Below, piece after piece: positions 49,201 to 60,799 of a stretch of 64,000 nucleotides of DNA. The notes below the pieces were generated by a model that was not told the DNA's origin, made no database searches, and was given only the letters and a program-made list of their open reading frames with translations. This stretch comes from Diplolepis rosae (Eukaryota > Arthropoda > Insecta > Hymenoptera > Diplolepididae). Each line of letters opens with the position of its first letter. Positions within the stretch are counted from its first letter, which is position 1. Where the stretch lies: assembly GCA_030998225.1 (NCBI GenBank), contig JAPYXD010000697.1, positions 930,001-994,000 on the forward strand, given 5' to 3'. The position numbers and the translations under genes are program-made.

Positions 49201-51747
49201 TCGTTAATTTTATATTTTATTTCAATCTTATTTTGAAAAACGTGCTGAGTGTTTAATACAACGAGGTAGTTATTCTTTGATTTTATATTTTTATTTCAAT
49301 CTTATTTTGAATAACGTGCTGAGTGTTTAATACAAGGAGGCAGTTATTCGTTAATTTTATATTTTATTTCAATCTTATTTCGAATAACGTGCTGAGTGTT
49401 TAATACAACCGGGCAGTTATTCGTTAATTTTATATTTCATTTCAATTTTATTTTGAATAACGTGCAGAGTGTCGAATACAACGAGGCAGTTGTTCTTCGA
49501 TTTTTTATTTTATTTCAATGTTATTTTGAATAACGTGCTGAGTGTTTAATACAACGAGGTAGTTATTCTTTGATTTTATATTTTATTTCAATCTTATTTT
49601 GAATAACGTGCTGAGTGTTCAATACAACCAGGCAGTTATTCTTTGATTTTATATTGTTATTTCAACCTTGTTTTGAATAACGTGCAGAGTGTCGAATACA
49701 ACGAGGCAGTTGTTCTTCGATTTTTTATTTTATTTCAATGTTATTTTGAATAACGTGCTGAGTGTTTAATACAAGGAGGCAGTTATTCTTTGATTTTATA
49801 TTTTATTTCAATCTTTGAATAACGTGCTGAGTGTTCAATACAAGGAGGTAGTTATTCTTTAATTTTTTATTTTATTTCAATGTTATTTTGAATAACGTGC
49901 TGAGTGTTTAATACAACGAGGCAGTTGTTCTTTGATTTTATATTTTTATTTCAATCTTATTTTGAATAACGTGCTGAGTGTTTAATACAAGGAGGCAGTT
50001 ATTATTTGTTTTAATATTTTATTTCAATCTTATTTTGAATAACGTGCTGAGTGTTTAATATAACGAGGCAGTTGTTCTTCGATTTTCTATTTCATTTCAA
50101 TGTTATTTTGAATAACGTGCTGAGTGTTTAATATAACGAGGCAGTTGTTCTTCGATTTTCTAATTCATTTCAATGTTATTTTGAATAACGTGCTAAGTGT
50201 TTAATACAACCGGGCAGTTATTCGTTAATTTCATATTTTATTTTAATGTTATTTTGAATAACGTGCTGAGTGTTTAATACAAGGAGGTAGTTATTCTTTA
50301 ATTTTTTATTTTTATTTCAATGTTATTTTGAATAACGTGCTGAGTGTTTAATACAACGAGGCAGTTGTTCTTTGATTTTATATTTTGTTTCAATCTTATT
50401 TTAAAAAACGTGCTGAGTGTTTAATACAAGGAGGCAGTTGTTCTTTGATTTTATATTTTTATTTCAATCTTATTTTGAATAACGTGCTGAGTGTTTAATA
50501 CAAGGAGGCAGTTATTATTTGTTTTAATATTTTATTTCAATCTTATTTTGAATAACGTGCTGAGTGTTTAATATAACGAGGCAGTTGTTCTTCGATTTTA
50601 TATTTCATTTCAATTTTATTTTGAATAACGTGCTGAGTTTTTAATACAACCAGGCAGTTGTTCTTCGATTTTATATTTTTATTTCAATCTTATTTTGAAT
50701 AATGTGCGGAGTGTTCAATACAACGAGACAGTTGTTCTTTAATTTTTTATTTTATTTCAATGTTATTTTGAATAACGTGCTGAGTGTTTAATACAACGAG
50801 GCAGTTGTTCTTTGATTTTATATTTTTATTTCAATCTTATTTTGAATAACGTGCTGAGTGTTTAATACAACGAGGCAGTTGTTCTTTGATTTTATATTTT
50901 TATTTCAATCTTATTTTGAATAACGTGCTGAGTGTTTAATACAAGGAGGCAGTTATTATTTGTTTTAATATTTTATTTCAATCTTATTTTGAATAACGTG
51001 CTGAGTGTTTAATATAACGAGGCAGTTGTTCTTCGATTTTGTATTTCATTTCAATTTTATTTTGAATAACGTGCTGAGTGTTTAATACAAGGAGGCAGTT
51101 ATTCTTTGATTTTATATTTTATTTCAATCTTTGAATAACGTGCTGAGTGTTTAATACAAAGAGGTTGTTATTCTTTAATTTTTTTTTTTATTTCAATGTT
51201 ATTTTGAATAACGTGCTGAGTGTTTAATACAACGAGGTAGTTATCCTCTATTTTCTATTTTATTTCAATCTTACTTTAAATAACGTGCTGAGTGTTTATT
51301 AGAACGAGTCAGTTGTTTTTCGTATTAATATTTTATTTCAATCTTATTTTGAATAACGTGCTGAGTGTTTAATACAACGAGGTAGTTATTATTTGTTTTC
51401 ATATTTTATTTCAATCTTGTTTTGAATAACGTGCTGAGTGTCGAATACAACGAGGCAGTTGTTCTTCGATTTTTTATTTTATTTCAATGTTATTTTGAAT
51501 AACGTGCTGAGTGTTTAATACAAGGAGGCAGTTATTATTTGTTTTAATATTTTATTTCAATCTTATTTTGAATAACGTGCTGAGTGTTTAATACAATGAG
51601 GTAGTTATCCTTTATTTTATATTTTATTTCAATGTTATTTTGAATAACGTGCTGAGTGTTTAATACAAGGAGGCAGTTGTTCTTTGATTTTATATTTTTA
51701 TTTCAATCTTACTTTGAATAACGTGCTCAGTGTTTAACACAACGAGG
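43216..51747. repeat. Domain III HOR unit C1 (8,532 bp, expanded)
   Basis: Defined by short-form CAGTTCTTT sites at 43216, 44744, 47009 and then 51748 (spacings 1,528, 2,265 and 4,739 bp). It also holds GAATGACGTTCTGAG at 43688, 45216 and 45876. The first two spacings match C2 and C3. The last is 3,279 bp longer than in C2, because the interval 47,160-51,130 carries extra monomers of domain II type. Confidence 0.85.
47160..51130. repeat. Domain II-like block inside domain III
   Basis: A run rich in S1, S2 and S3 monomers (GCAGAGTGTCGAATAC, TATTGTTATTTCAACC), 69 bp monomers near 49,009, 49,812 and 51,127, TTTTAAAAAACG and TATAACGAGG monomers, in orders familiar from 17.6-42.6 kb. It lies between two stretches of typical domain III monomers. 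The corresponding spacer in C2 (about 55.6-56.9 kb) is about 3.28 kb shorter. Edges are judged by monomer type and are approximate. Confidence 0.75.
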
Positions 51748-54700
51748 CAGTTCTTTGATTTTATATTTTTATCTCGTTTTTAAATAACGTGCTGAGTGTT
51801 TAATACAACGAGGCAGTTGTTTTTTCATTTTTATATTTTATTTCAATCTTATTTTGAATAACGTGCTGAGTGTTTAATACAACGAGGCAATTGATCTTCG
51901 ATTTTCTATTTCATTTCAATGTTATTTTGAATAACGTGCTAAGTGTTTAATACAACCTGGCAGTTATTCGCTAATTTTATATTTTTATTTCAATCTTATT
52001 TTGAATAATGTGCGGAGTGTTCAATACAACGAGACAGTTGTTCTTCGATTTTCTATTTCATTTCAATGTTATTTTTAATAACGTGCTAAGTGTTTAATAC
52101 AACCGGGCAGTTATTCGTTAATTTTATATTTTATTTCAATGTTATTTTGAATAATGTGCGGAGTGTTCAATACAACGAGGCAGTTGTTCTTCGAGTTTAT
52201 ATTTTATTTCAATCTTATTTTGAATGACGTTCTGAGTTTTAATACAACCCTTTCAGTTATTCTTTGATTTTATATTTTATTTCAATTTTAGTTTGAATAA
52301 CGTGCTGAGTGTTTAATACAACGAGGTAGTTATTCTTTGATTTCATATTTTATTTCAATCTTACTTTGAATAACGTGCGGAGTGTTCAATACAACGAGAC
52401 AGTTATTATTTGTTTTTATACTTTTATTTCAATGTTATTTTGAATAACGTGCTGAGTGTTTAATACAAGGAGGGAGTTGTTATTTGTTTTTATATTTTTA
52501 TTTCAATCTTATTTTGAATAACGTGCTGAGTGTTTAATACAAGCAGGCAGTTATTCTTTGATTTTATATTTCATTTCAATCTTGATTTGAATAACGTGCT
52601 GAGTGTTTAAAACAACGAGGCAGTTATTCTTTGATTTTATATTTTATTTCAATCATACTTTGAATAACGTGCTGAGTGTTTAATACAAGGAGGTAGTTAT
52701 CCTTTATTTTTTATTTTATTTCAGTGTTATTTTGAATAACGTGCGGACTGTTTAATACAATGAGGTAGTTATCCTTTATTTTGTATTTTATTTCAATCAT
52801 ATTTTGAATAACGTGCTGAGTGTTTAATACAACGAGGTAGTTATTATTTGTTTTAATATATTATTTCAATCTTATTTTGAATAACGTGCTGAGTGTTTAA
52901 TACAACGAGGTAGTTATTGTTTGATTTTATATTTTATTTCAATCTTACTTTGAATAACGTGCTGAGTGTCGAATACAACGAGGCAGTTGTTCTTCGCTTT
53001 TGTATTTCATTTCAATGTTATTTTTAATAAAGTGCTGAGTGTGTAATACAAGGAGGCAGTAATTATTTGTTTTTATATTTTTATTTCAATCTTATTTTGA
53101 ATAACGTGCTGAGTGTTTAATACAAGGAGGTAGTTATACTTTAATTTTTTATTTTATTTCAATGTTATTTTGAATAACGTGCTGAGTGTTTAATACAAGG
53201 AGGCAGTTGTTCTTTGATTTTATATTTTTATTTCAATTTTATTTTGAATAACGTGCTCAGTGTTTAACACAACGAGGCAGTTCTTTGATTTTATATTTTT
53301 ATCTCGTTTTTAAATAACGTGCTGAGTGTTTAATACAACGAGGCAGTTTTTCTTCGATTTTATATTTTATTTCAATGTTATTTTGAATAACGTGCTGAGT
53401 GTTCAATACAACCAGGCAGTTATTCTTTGATTTTATATTTCATTTCAATGTTATTTTGAATAACGTGCTAAGTGTTTAATACAGCCTGGCAGTTATTCGT
53501 TAATTTTATATTTTATTTCAATCTTATTTTGAATAACGTGCTGAGTGTTTAATACAACAAGACAGTTGTTCTTCGATTTTCTATTTCATTTCAATGTTAT
53601 TTTAAATAACGTGCTAAGTGTTTAATACAACCGGGCAGTTAATCGTTAATTTTATATTTTATTTCAATGTTATTTTGAATAATGTGCGGAGTGTTCAATA
53701 CAACGAGGCAGTTGTTCTTCGAGTTTATATTTTATTTCAATCTTATTTTGAATGACGTTCTGAGTTTTAATACAACCCTTTCAGTTATTCTTTGATTTTA
53801 TATTTTATTTCAATTTTAGTTTGAATAACGTGCTGAGTGTTTAATACAACGAGGTAGTTATTCTTTGATTTCATATTTTATTTCAATCTTACTTTGAATA
53901 ACGTGCGGAGTGTTCAATACAACGAGACAGTTATTATTTGTTTTTATATTTTTATTTCAATGTTATTTTGAATAACGTGCTGAGTGTTTAATACAAGGAG
54001 GCAGTTATTATTTGTTTTTATATTTTTATTTCAATCTTATTTTGAATAACGTGCTGAGTGTTTAATACAAGCAGGCAGTTATTCTTTGATTTTATATTTC
54101 ATTTCAATCTTGATTTGAATAACGTGCTGAGTGTTTAAAACAACGAGGCAATTGTTCTTTGATTTTGTATTTCATTTCAATGTTATTTTGAATAACGTGC
54201 TAAGTTTTTAATAAAACCGTGCATTTATTCGTTAATTTTATATTTTATTTCAATCTTATTTTGAATAACGTGCTGAGTGTTTAATACAAGGAGGCAGTTG
54301 TTCTTTGATTTTATATTTTTATTTCAATCTTATTTTGAATAATGTGCGGAGTGTTCAATACAACGAGGCAGTTGTTCTTCGAGTTTATATTTTATTTCAA
54401 TCTTATTTTGAATGACGTTCTGAGTTTTAATACAACCCTTTCAGTTATTCTTTGATTTTATATTTTATTTCAATTTTAGTTTGAATAACGTGCTGAGTGT
54501 TTAATACAACGAGGTAGTTATTCTTTGATTTCATATTTTATTTCAATCTTACTTTGAATAACGTGCGGAGTGTTCAATACAACGAGACAGTTATTATTTG
54601 TTTTTATATTTTTATTTCAATGTTATTTTGAATAAAGTGCTGAGTGTTTAATACAACGAGGAAGTTGTTCTTTGATTTAATAATTTTATTTCAATAATAT

Positions 54701-57001
54701 TTAGAATAACGTGCTGAGTGTTCAATACAAGGAGGCAGTTATTATTTGTTTTAATATTTTATTTCAATCTTATTCTGAATAACGTGCTGAGTGTTTAATA
54801 TAACGAGGCAGTTGTTCTTCGACTTTCTATTTCATTTCAATGTTATTTTGAATAACGTGCAAAGTGTTTAATACAACCGGGCAGTTATTCGTTAATTTTA
54901 TATTTTATTTTAATGTTATTTTGAATAACGTGCTGAGTGTTTAATACAAGGAGGTAGTTATTCTTTGATTTTATATTTTGTTTCAATCTTATTTTGAAAA
55001 ACGTGCTGAGTGTTTAATACAACCGGGCAGTTATTCTTTGATTTTATATTTTATTTCAATCTTATTTTGAATAACGTGCTGAGTGTTTAATACAACCAGG
55101 CAGTTATTGTTAGATATTATATTTTTATTTATATGTTATTTTGAATAACGTGCTGAGTGTTTAATACAACGAGGCAGTTATTCTTGGATAGTATATTTTA
55201 TTTCAATCTTACTTTGAATAACGTGCTGAGTGTTTAATACAACCGGGCAGTTATTCTTTGATAGTTTATTGTTATTTCAACCTTTTTTTGAACAACGTGC
55301 TGAGTGTCGAATACAACGAGGCATTTGTTCTTCGATTTTATATTTTATTTCAATCTTACTTTGAATACCGTGCTGAGTGTTCAATACAACCAGGCAGTTA
55401 TTCTTTGATTTTATATTGTTATTTCAACCTTGTTTTGAATAACGTGCTGAGTGTCGAATACAACGAGGCAGTTGTTCTTCGATTTTATATGTTATTTCAA
55501 TCTTACTTTGAATAACGTGCTCAGTGTTTAACACAACGAGGCAGTTCTTTAATTTTATATTTTTATCTCGTTTTTAAATAACGTACTGAGTGTTTAATAC
55601 AACGAGGCAGTTGTTCTTTGATTTTGTATTTCATTTCAATGATATTTTGAATAACGTGCTGAGTGTTTAATACAACGAGGTAGTTATTCTTTGATTTCAT
55701 ATTTTATTTCAATGTTATTTTGAATAACGTGCGGAGTGTTTAATACAACGACGTAGTTATTCTTTAATTTTATATTTTTATTTTTATCTCGTTTTTAAAT
55801 AACGTGCTGAGTGTTTAATACAACGAGGCAGTTGTTTTTCGTTTTAATATTTTATTTCAATCTTATTTTGAATAACGTGCTGAGTTTTTAATACAACCAG
55901 GCAGTTGTTCTTCGATTTTATATTTTTATTTCAATCTTATTTTGAATAATGTGCGGAGTGTTCAATACAACGAGACAGTTGTTCTTTAATTTTTTATTTT
56001 ATTTCAATGTTATTTTGAATAACGTGCTGAGTGTTTAATACAACGAGGCAGTTGTTCTTTGATTTTATATTTTGTTTCAATCTTATTTTAAAAAACGTGC
56101 TGAGTGTTTAATACAAGGAGGCAGTTGTTCTTTGATTTTATATTTTTATTTCTATCTCGTTTTTAAATAACGTGCTGAGTGTTCAATACAAGGAGGCAGT
56201 TATTATTTGTTTTAATATTTTATTTCAATCTTATTTTGAATAACGTGCTGAGTGTTTAATATAACGAGGCAGTTGTTCTTCGATTTTTTATTTTATTTCA
56301 ATGTTATTTTGAATAACGTGCTGAGTGTTTAATACAAGGAGGCAGTTATTCTTTGATTTTATATTTTATTTCAATCATACTTTGAATAACGTGCTGAGTG
56401 TTTAATACAACGAGACAGTTGTTCTTTAATTTTTTATTTTATTTCAATGTTATTTTGAATAACGTGCTGAGTGTTTAATACAATGAGGTAGTTATCCTTT
56501 ATTTTATATTTTATTTCAATCTTATTTTGAATAACGTGCTGAGTGTTTAACACAACGAGGCAGTTTTTTTTCGTTTTAATATTTTATTTCAATCTTATTT
56601 TGAATAACGTGCTGAGTGTTTAATACAACGAGGTAGTTATTCTTTGATTTTATATTTTATTTCAATCTTACTTTGAATAACGTGCTGAGTGTCGAATACA
56701 ACGAGGCAGTTGTTCTTCGATTTTTTATTTTTATTTCAATGTTATTTTGAATAACGTGCTGAGTGTGTAATACAAGGAGGCAGTTATTATTTGTTTTTAT
56801 ATTTTTATTTCAATCTTATTTTGAATAACGTGCTGAGTGTTTAATACTAGGAGGTTGTGATACTTTAATTTTTTATTTTATTTCCCTGTTATTTTGAATA
56901 ACGTGCTGAGTGTTTAATACAAGGAGGCAGTTGTTCTTTGATTTTATATTTTTATTTCAATCTTACTTTGAATAACGTGCTCAGTGTTTAACACAACGAG
57001 G
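51748..57001. repeat. Domain III HOR unit C2 (5,254 bp, about 72 monomers)
   Basis: Short-form CAGTTCTTT sites at 51748, 53278, 55542 and 57002 (spacings 1,530, 2,264 and 1,460 bp). GAATGACGTTCTGAG stands at 52222, 53750 and 54410, each 8,534 bp after its counterpart in C1. This is the unit without the large extra block. Its spacer (55.7-56.4 kb) holds domain I-like monomers, including CGACGTAG and a TTTTTATCTCG tail. Confidence 0.85.
54640..55200. repeat. Diverged monomers within C2
   Basis: Several monomers here carry many private changes: GAATAAAGTGC with GAGGAAGTTG and ATTTAATAATTTTATTTC, then TTTAGAATAACG at about 54,640-54,720; and TTATTGTTAGATATTATA with a TTATTTATATG tail, then TTCTTGGATAGTATATT at about 55,090-55,200. 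The 73 bp spacing is kept. They look like older copies that escaped homogenisation. Confidence 0.7.
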
Positions 57002-60000
57002 CAGTTCTTTGATTTTATATTTTTATCTCGTTTTTAAATAACGTGCTGAGTGTTTAATACAACGAGGCAGTTTTTTTTCGTTTTTATATTTTATTTCAAT
57101 CTTATTTTGAATAACGTGCTGAGTGTTTAATACAACGAGGCAATTGATCTTCGATTTTCTATTTCATTTCAATGTTATTTTGAATAACGTGCTAAGTGTT
57201 TAATACAACCTGGCAGTTATTCGCTAATTTTATATTTTATTTCAATCTTATTTTGAATAACGTGCTGAGTGTTTAACACAACGAGGCAGTTTTTCTTCGA
57301 TTTTCTATTTCATTTCAATGTTATTTTGAATAACGTGCTAAGTGTTTAATACAACCTGGCAGTTATTCGCTAATTTTATATTTTATTTCAATCTTATTTT
57401 GAATAATGTGCGGAGTGTTCAATACAACGAGGCAGTTGTTCTTCGAGTTTATATTTTATTTCAATCTTATTTTGAATGACGTTCTGAGTTTTAATACAAC
57501 CCTTTCAGTTATTCTTTGATTTTATATTTTATTTCAATGATATTTTGAATAACGTGCTGAGTGTTTAATACAACGAGGTAGTTATTCTTTGATTTCATAT
57601 TTTATTTCAATCTTACTTTGAATAACGTGCGGAGTGTTCAATACAACGAGACAGTTATTATTTGTTTTTATACTTTTATTTCAATGTTATTTTGAATAAC
57701 GTGCTGAGTGTTTAATACAAGGAGGCAGTTATTATTTGTTTTTATATTTTTATTTCAATCTTATTTTGAATAACGTGCTGAGTGTTTAATACAAGCAGGC
57801 AGTTATTCTTTGATTTTATATTTCATTTCAATCTTGATTTGAATAACGTGCTGAGTGTTTAAAACAACGAGGCAGTTATTCTTTGATTTTATATTTTATT
57901 TCAATCTTACTTTGAATAACGTGCTGAGTGTTTAATACAAGGAGGTTGTTATTCTTTAATTTTTTATTTTATTTCAATGTTATTTTGAATAACGTGCTGA
58001 GTGTTTAATACAACGAGGTAGTTATCCCTCTATTTTCTATTTTATTTCAATCTTACTTTAAATAACGTGCTGAGTGTTTAATACAACGAGGCAGTTATTT
58101 TTCGTTTTAATATTTTATTTCAATCTTATTTTGAATAACGTGCTGAGTGTTTAATACAACGAGGTAGTTATTGTTTGATTTTATATTTTACTTCAATCTT
58201 ACTTTGAATAACGTGCTGAGTGTCGAATACAACGAGGCAGTTGTTCTTCGATTTTTTATTTTATTTCAATGTTATTTTGAATAACGTGCTGAGTGTGTAA
58301 TACAAGGAGGCAGTTATTATTTGTTTTTATATTTTTATTTCAATCTTATTTTGAATAACGTGCTGAGTGTTTAATACAAGGAGGTTGTTATTCTTTAATT
58401 TTTTATTTGTTTTCATCTTTATTTTGAATAACGTGCTGAGTGTTTAATACAAGGAGGCAGTTGTTCTTTGATTTTATATTTTTATTTCAATCTTACTTTG
58501 AATAACGTGCTCAGTGTTTAACACAACGAGGCAGTTCTTTGATTTTATATTTTTATCTCGTTTTTAAATAACGTGCTGAGTGTTTAATACAACGAGGCAG
58601 TTGTTTTTTCATTTTAATATTTTATTTCAATCTTATTTTGAATAACGTGCTGAGTGTTTAATACAACGAGGCAATTGTTCTTTGATTTTGTATTTCATTT
58701 CAATGTTATTTTGAATAACGTGCTAAGTGTTTAATACAAACGGGCAGTTATTCGTTTATTTTATATTTTATTTCAATGTTATTTTGAATAACGTGCTGAG
58801 TGTTCAATACAACAAGACAGTTGTTCTTCGATTTTCTATTTCATTTCAATGTTATTTTAAATAACGTGCTAAGTGTTTAATACAACCGGGCAGTTAATCG
58901 TTAATTTTATATTTTATTTCAATGTTATTTTGAATAATGTGCGGAGTGTTCAATACAACGAGGCAGTTGTTCTTCGAGTTTATATTTTATTTCAATCTTA
59001 TTTTGAATGACGTTCTGAGTTTTAATACAACCCTTTCAGTTATTCTTTGATTTTATATTTTATTTCAATTTTAGTTTGAATAACGTGCTGAGTGTTTAAT
59101 ACAACGAGGTAGTTATTATTTGTTTTCATATTTTATTTCAATCTTATTTTGAATAACGTGCGAAGTGTTCAATACAACGAGACAGTTATTATTTGTTTTT
59201 TATACTTTTATTTCAATCTTATTTTTGAATAACGTGCTGAGTGTTTAATACAAGGAGGCAGTTATTATTTGTTTTTATATTTTTATTTCAATCTTATTTT
59301 GAATAACGTGCTGAGTGTTTAATACAAGCAGGCAGTTATTCTTTGATTTTATATTTCATTTCAATCTTGATTTGAATAACGTGCTGAGTGTTTAAAACAA
59401 CGAGGCACTTGTTCTTTGATTTTGTATTTCATTTCAATGTTATTTTGAATAACGTGCTAAGTGTTTAATACAACCGGGCATTTATTCGTTAATTTTATAT
59501 TTTATTTCAATTTTAGTTTGAATAACGTGCTGAGTGTTTAATACAAGGAGGCAGTTGTTCTTTGATTTTATATTTTTATTTCAATGTTATTTTGAATAAT
59601 GTGCGGAGTGTTCAATACAACGAGGCAGTTGTTCTTCGAGTTTATATTTTATTTCAATCTTATTTTGAATGACGTTCTGAGTTTTAATACAACCCTTTCA
59701 GTTATTCTTTGATTTTATATTTTATTTCAATTTTAGTTTGAATAACGTGCTGAGTGTTTAATACAACGAGGTAGTTATTCTTTGATTTCATATTTTATTT
59801 CAATCTTACTTTGAATAACGTGCGGAGTGTTCAATACAACGAGACAGTTATTATTTGTTTTTATATTTTTATTTCAATGTTATTTTGAATAACTTGCTGA
59901 GTGTTTAATACAAGGAGGCAGTTATTATTTGATTTTATACTTTTATTTCAATCTTATTTTGAATAACGTGCTGAGTGCTTAATACAAGGAGGCAGTTATT

Positions 60001-60799
60001 ATTTGTTTTAATATTTTATTTCAATCTTATTCTGAATAACGTGCTGAGTGTTTAATATAACGAGGCAGTTGTTCTTCGACTTTCTATTTCATTTCAATGT
60101 TATTTTGAATAACGTGCAAAGTGTTTAATACAACCGGGCAGTTATTCATTAATTTTATATTTTATTTCAATGTTATTTTGAATAACGTGCTGAGTGTTTA
60201 ATACAAGGAGGCAGTTGTTTTTTGATTTTATATTTTGTTTCAATCTTATTTTAAAAAACGTGCTGAGTGTTTAATACAAGGAGGCAGTTATTCTTTGATT
60301 TTATATTTTGTTTCAATCTTATTTTGAAAAACGTGCTGAGTGTTTAATACAACCGGGCAGTTATTCTTTGATTTTATATTTTTATTTTAATGTTATTTTG
60401 AATAACGTGCTGAGTGTTTAATACAACGACGTAGTTATTCTTTGATTTCATATTTTATTTCAATCTTACTTTGAATAACGTGCTGAGTGTTTAATACAAG
60501 CAGGCAGTTATTCTTTGATAGTTTATTGTTATTTCAACCTTTTTTTGAACAACGTGCTGAGTGTCGAATACAACGAGGCATTTGTTCTTCGATTTTATAT
60601 TTTATTTCAATCTTACTTTGAATAACGTGCTCAGTGTTAAAAACAACGAGGCAGTTATTCTTTTGATTTTATATTGTTATTTCAACCTTTTTTTGAATAA
60701 CGTGCTGAGTGTCGAATACAACGAGGCAGTTGTTCTTCGATTTTATATGTTATTTCAATCTTACTTTGAATAACGTGCTCAGTGTTTAACACAACGAGG
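57002..60799. repeat. Domain III HOR unit C3
   Basis: Short-form CAGTTCTTT sites at 57002, 58532 and 60800 (1,530 and 2,268 bp). GAATGACGTTCTGAG stands at 57474, 59005 and 59667, the same triple spacing (about 1,530 and 661 bp) as in C1 and C2. Private changes include TTTCCCTGTT just upstream (about 56,881), TTTGTTTTCATC near 58,405, and an extra T in GAATAACG spacing near 59,225. Confidence 0.8.

Larger units (their letters stand above)
22053..51140. repeat. 69 bp monomers with a shared 4 bp deletion
   Basis: The tail CAATCTTACTTTGAATAACG is shortened to CAATCTTTGAATAACG, giving 69 bp from core to core (for example 21,993 to 22,062). Copies seen near 22,053, 27,407, 29,733, 34,558, 36,311, 38,356, 40,475, 41,276, 49,009, 49,812 and 51,127. 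Most are followed by an S1 monomer. None was seen in domain I or in the typical parts of domain III, so the deletion marks domain II and the domain II-like block. Confidence 0.85.
43688..59667. repeat. Altered-core monomers GAATGACGTTCTGAG, nine copies
   Basis: The normally invariant core is changed to GAATGACGTTCTGAGTTTT, followed by AATACAACCCTTTCAG. Copies at 43688, 45216, 45876; 52222, 53750, 54410; 57474, 59005, 59667. They form three triples with internal steps of about 1,530 and 660 bp, one triple per C unit. Confidence 0.92.

Noticed and set aside
47160..51130. Transposon insertion explaining the expanded C1 unit
   Set aside because: The extra material is entirely satellite monomers in register, with no terminal repeats, target duplication or coding region.
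55258..55515. 85-codon open frame identical to the one at 46,725
   Set aside because: An exact copy produced by the 8,533 bp duplication of the satellite. The identity reflects the DNA duplication and is not evidence of selection on a protein.
60561..60773. 70-codon open frame
   Set aside because: Begins at a GTG within the satellite core and differs from the related frames by monomer indels. There is no coding signal beyond the absence of stops.
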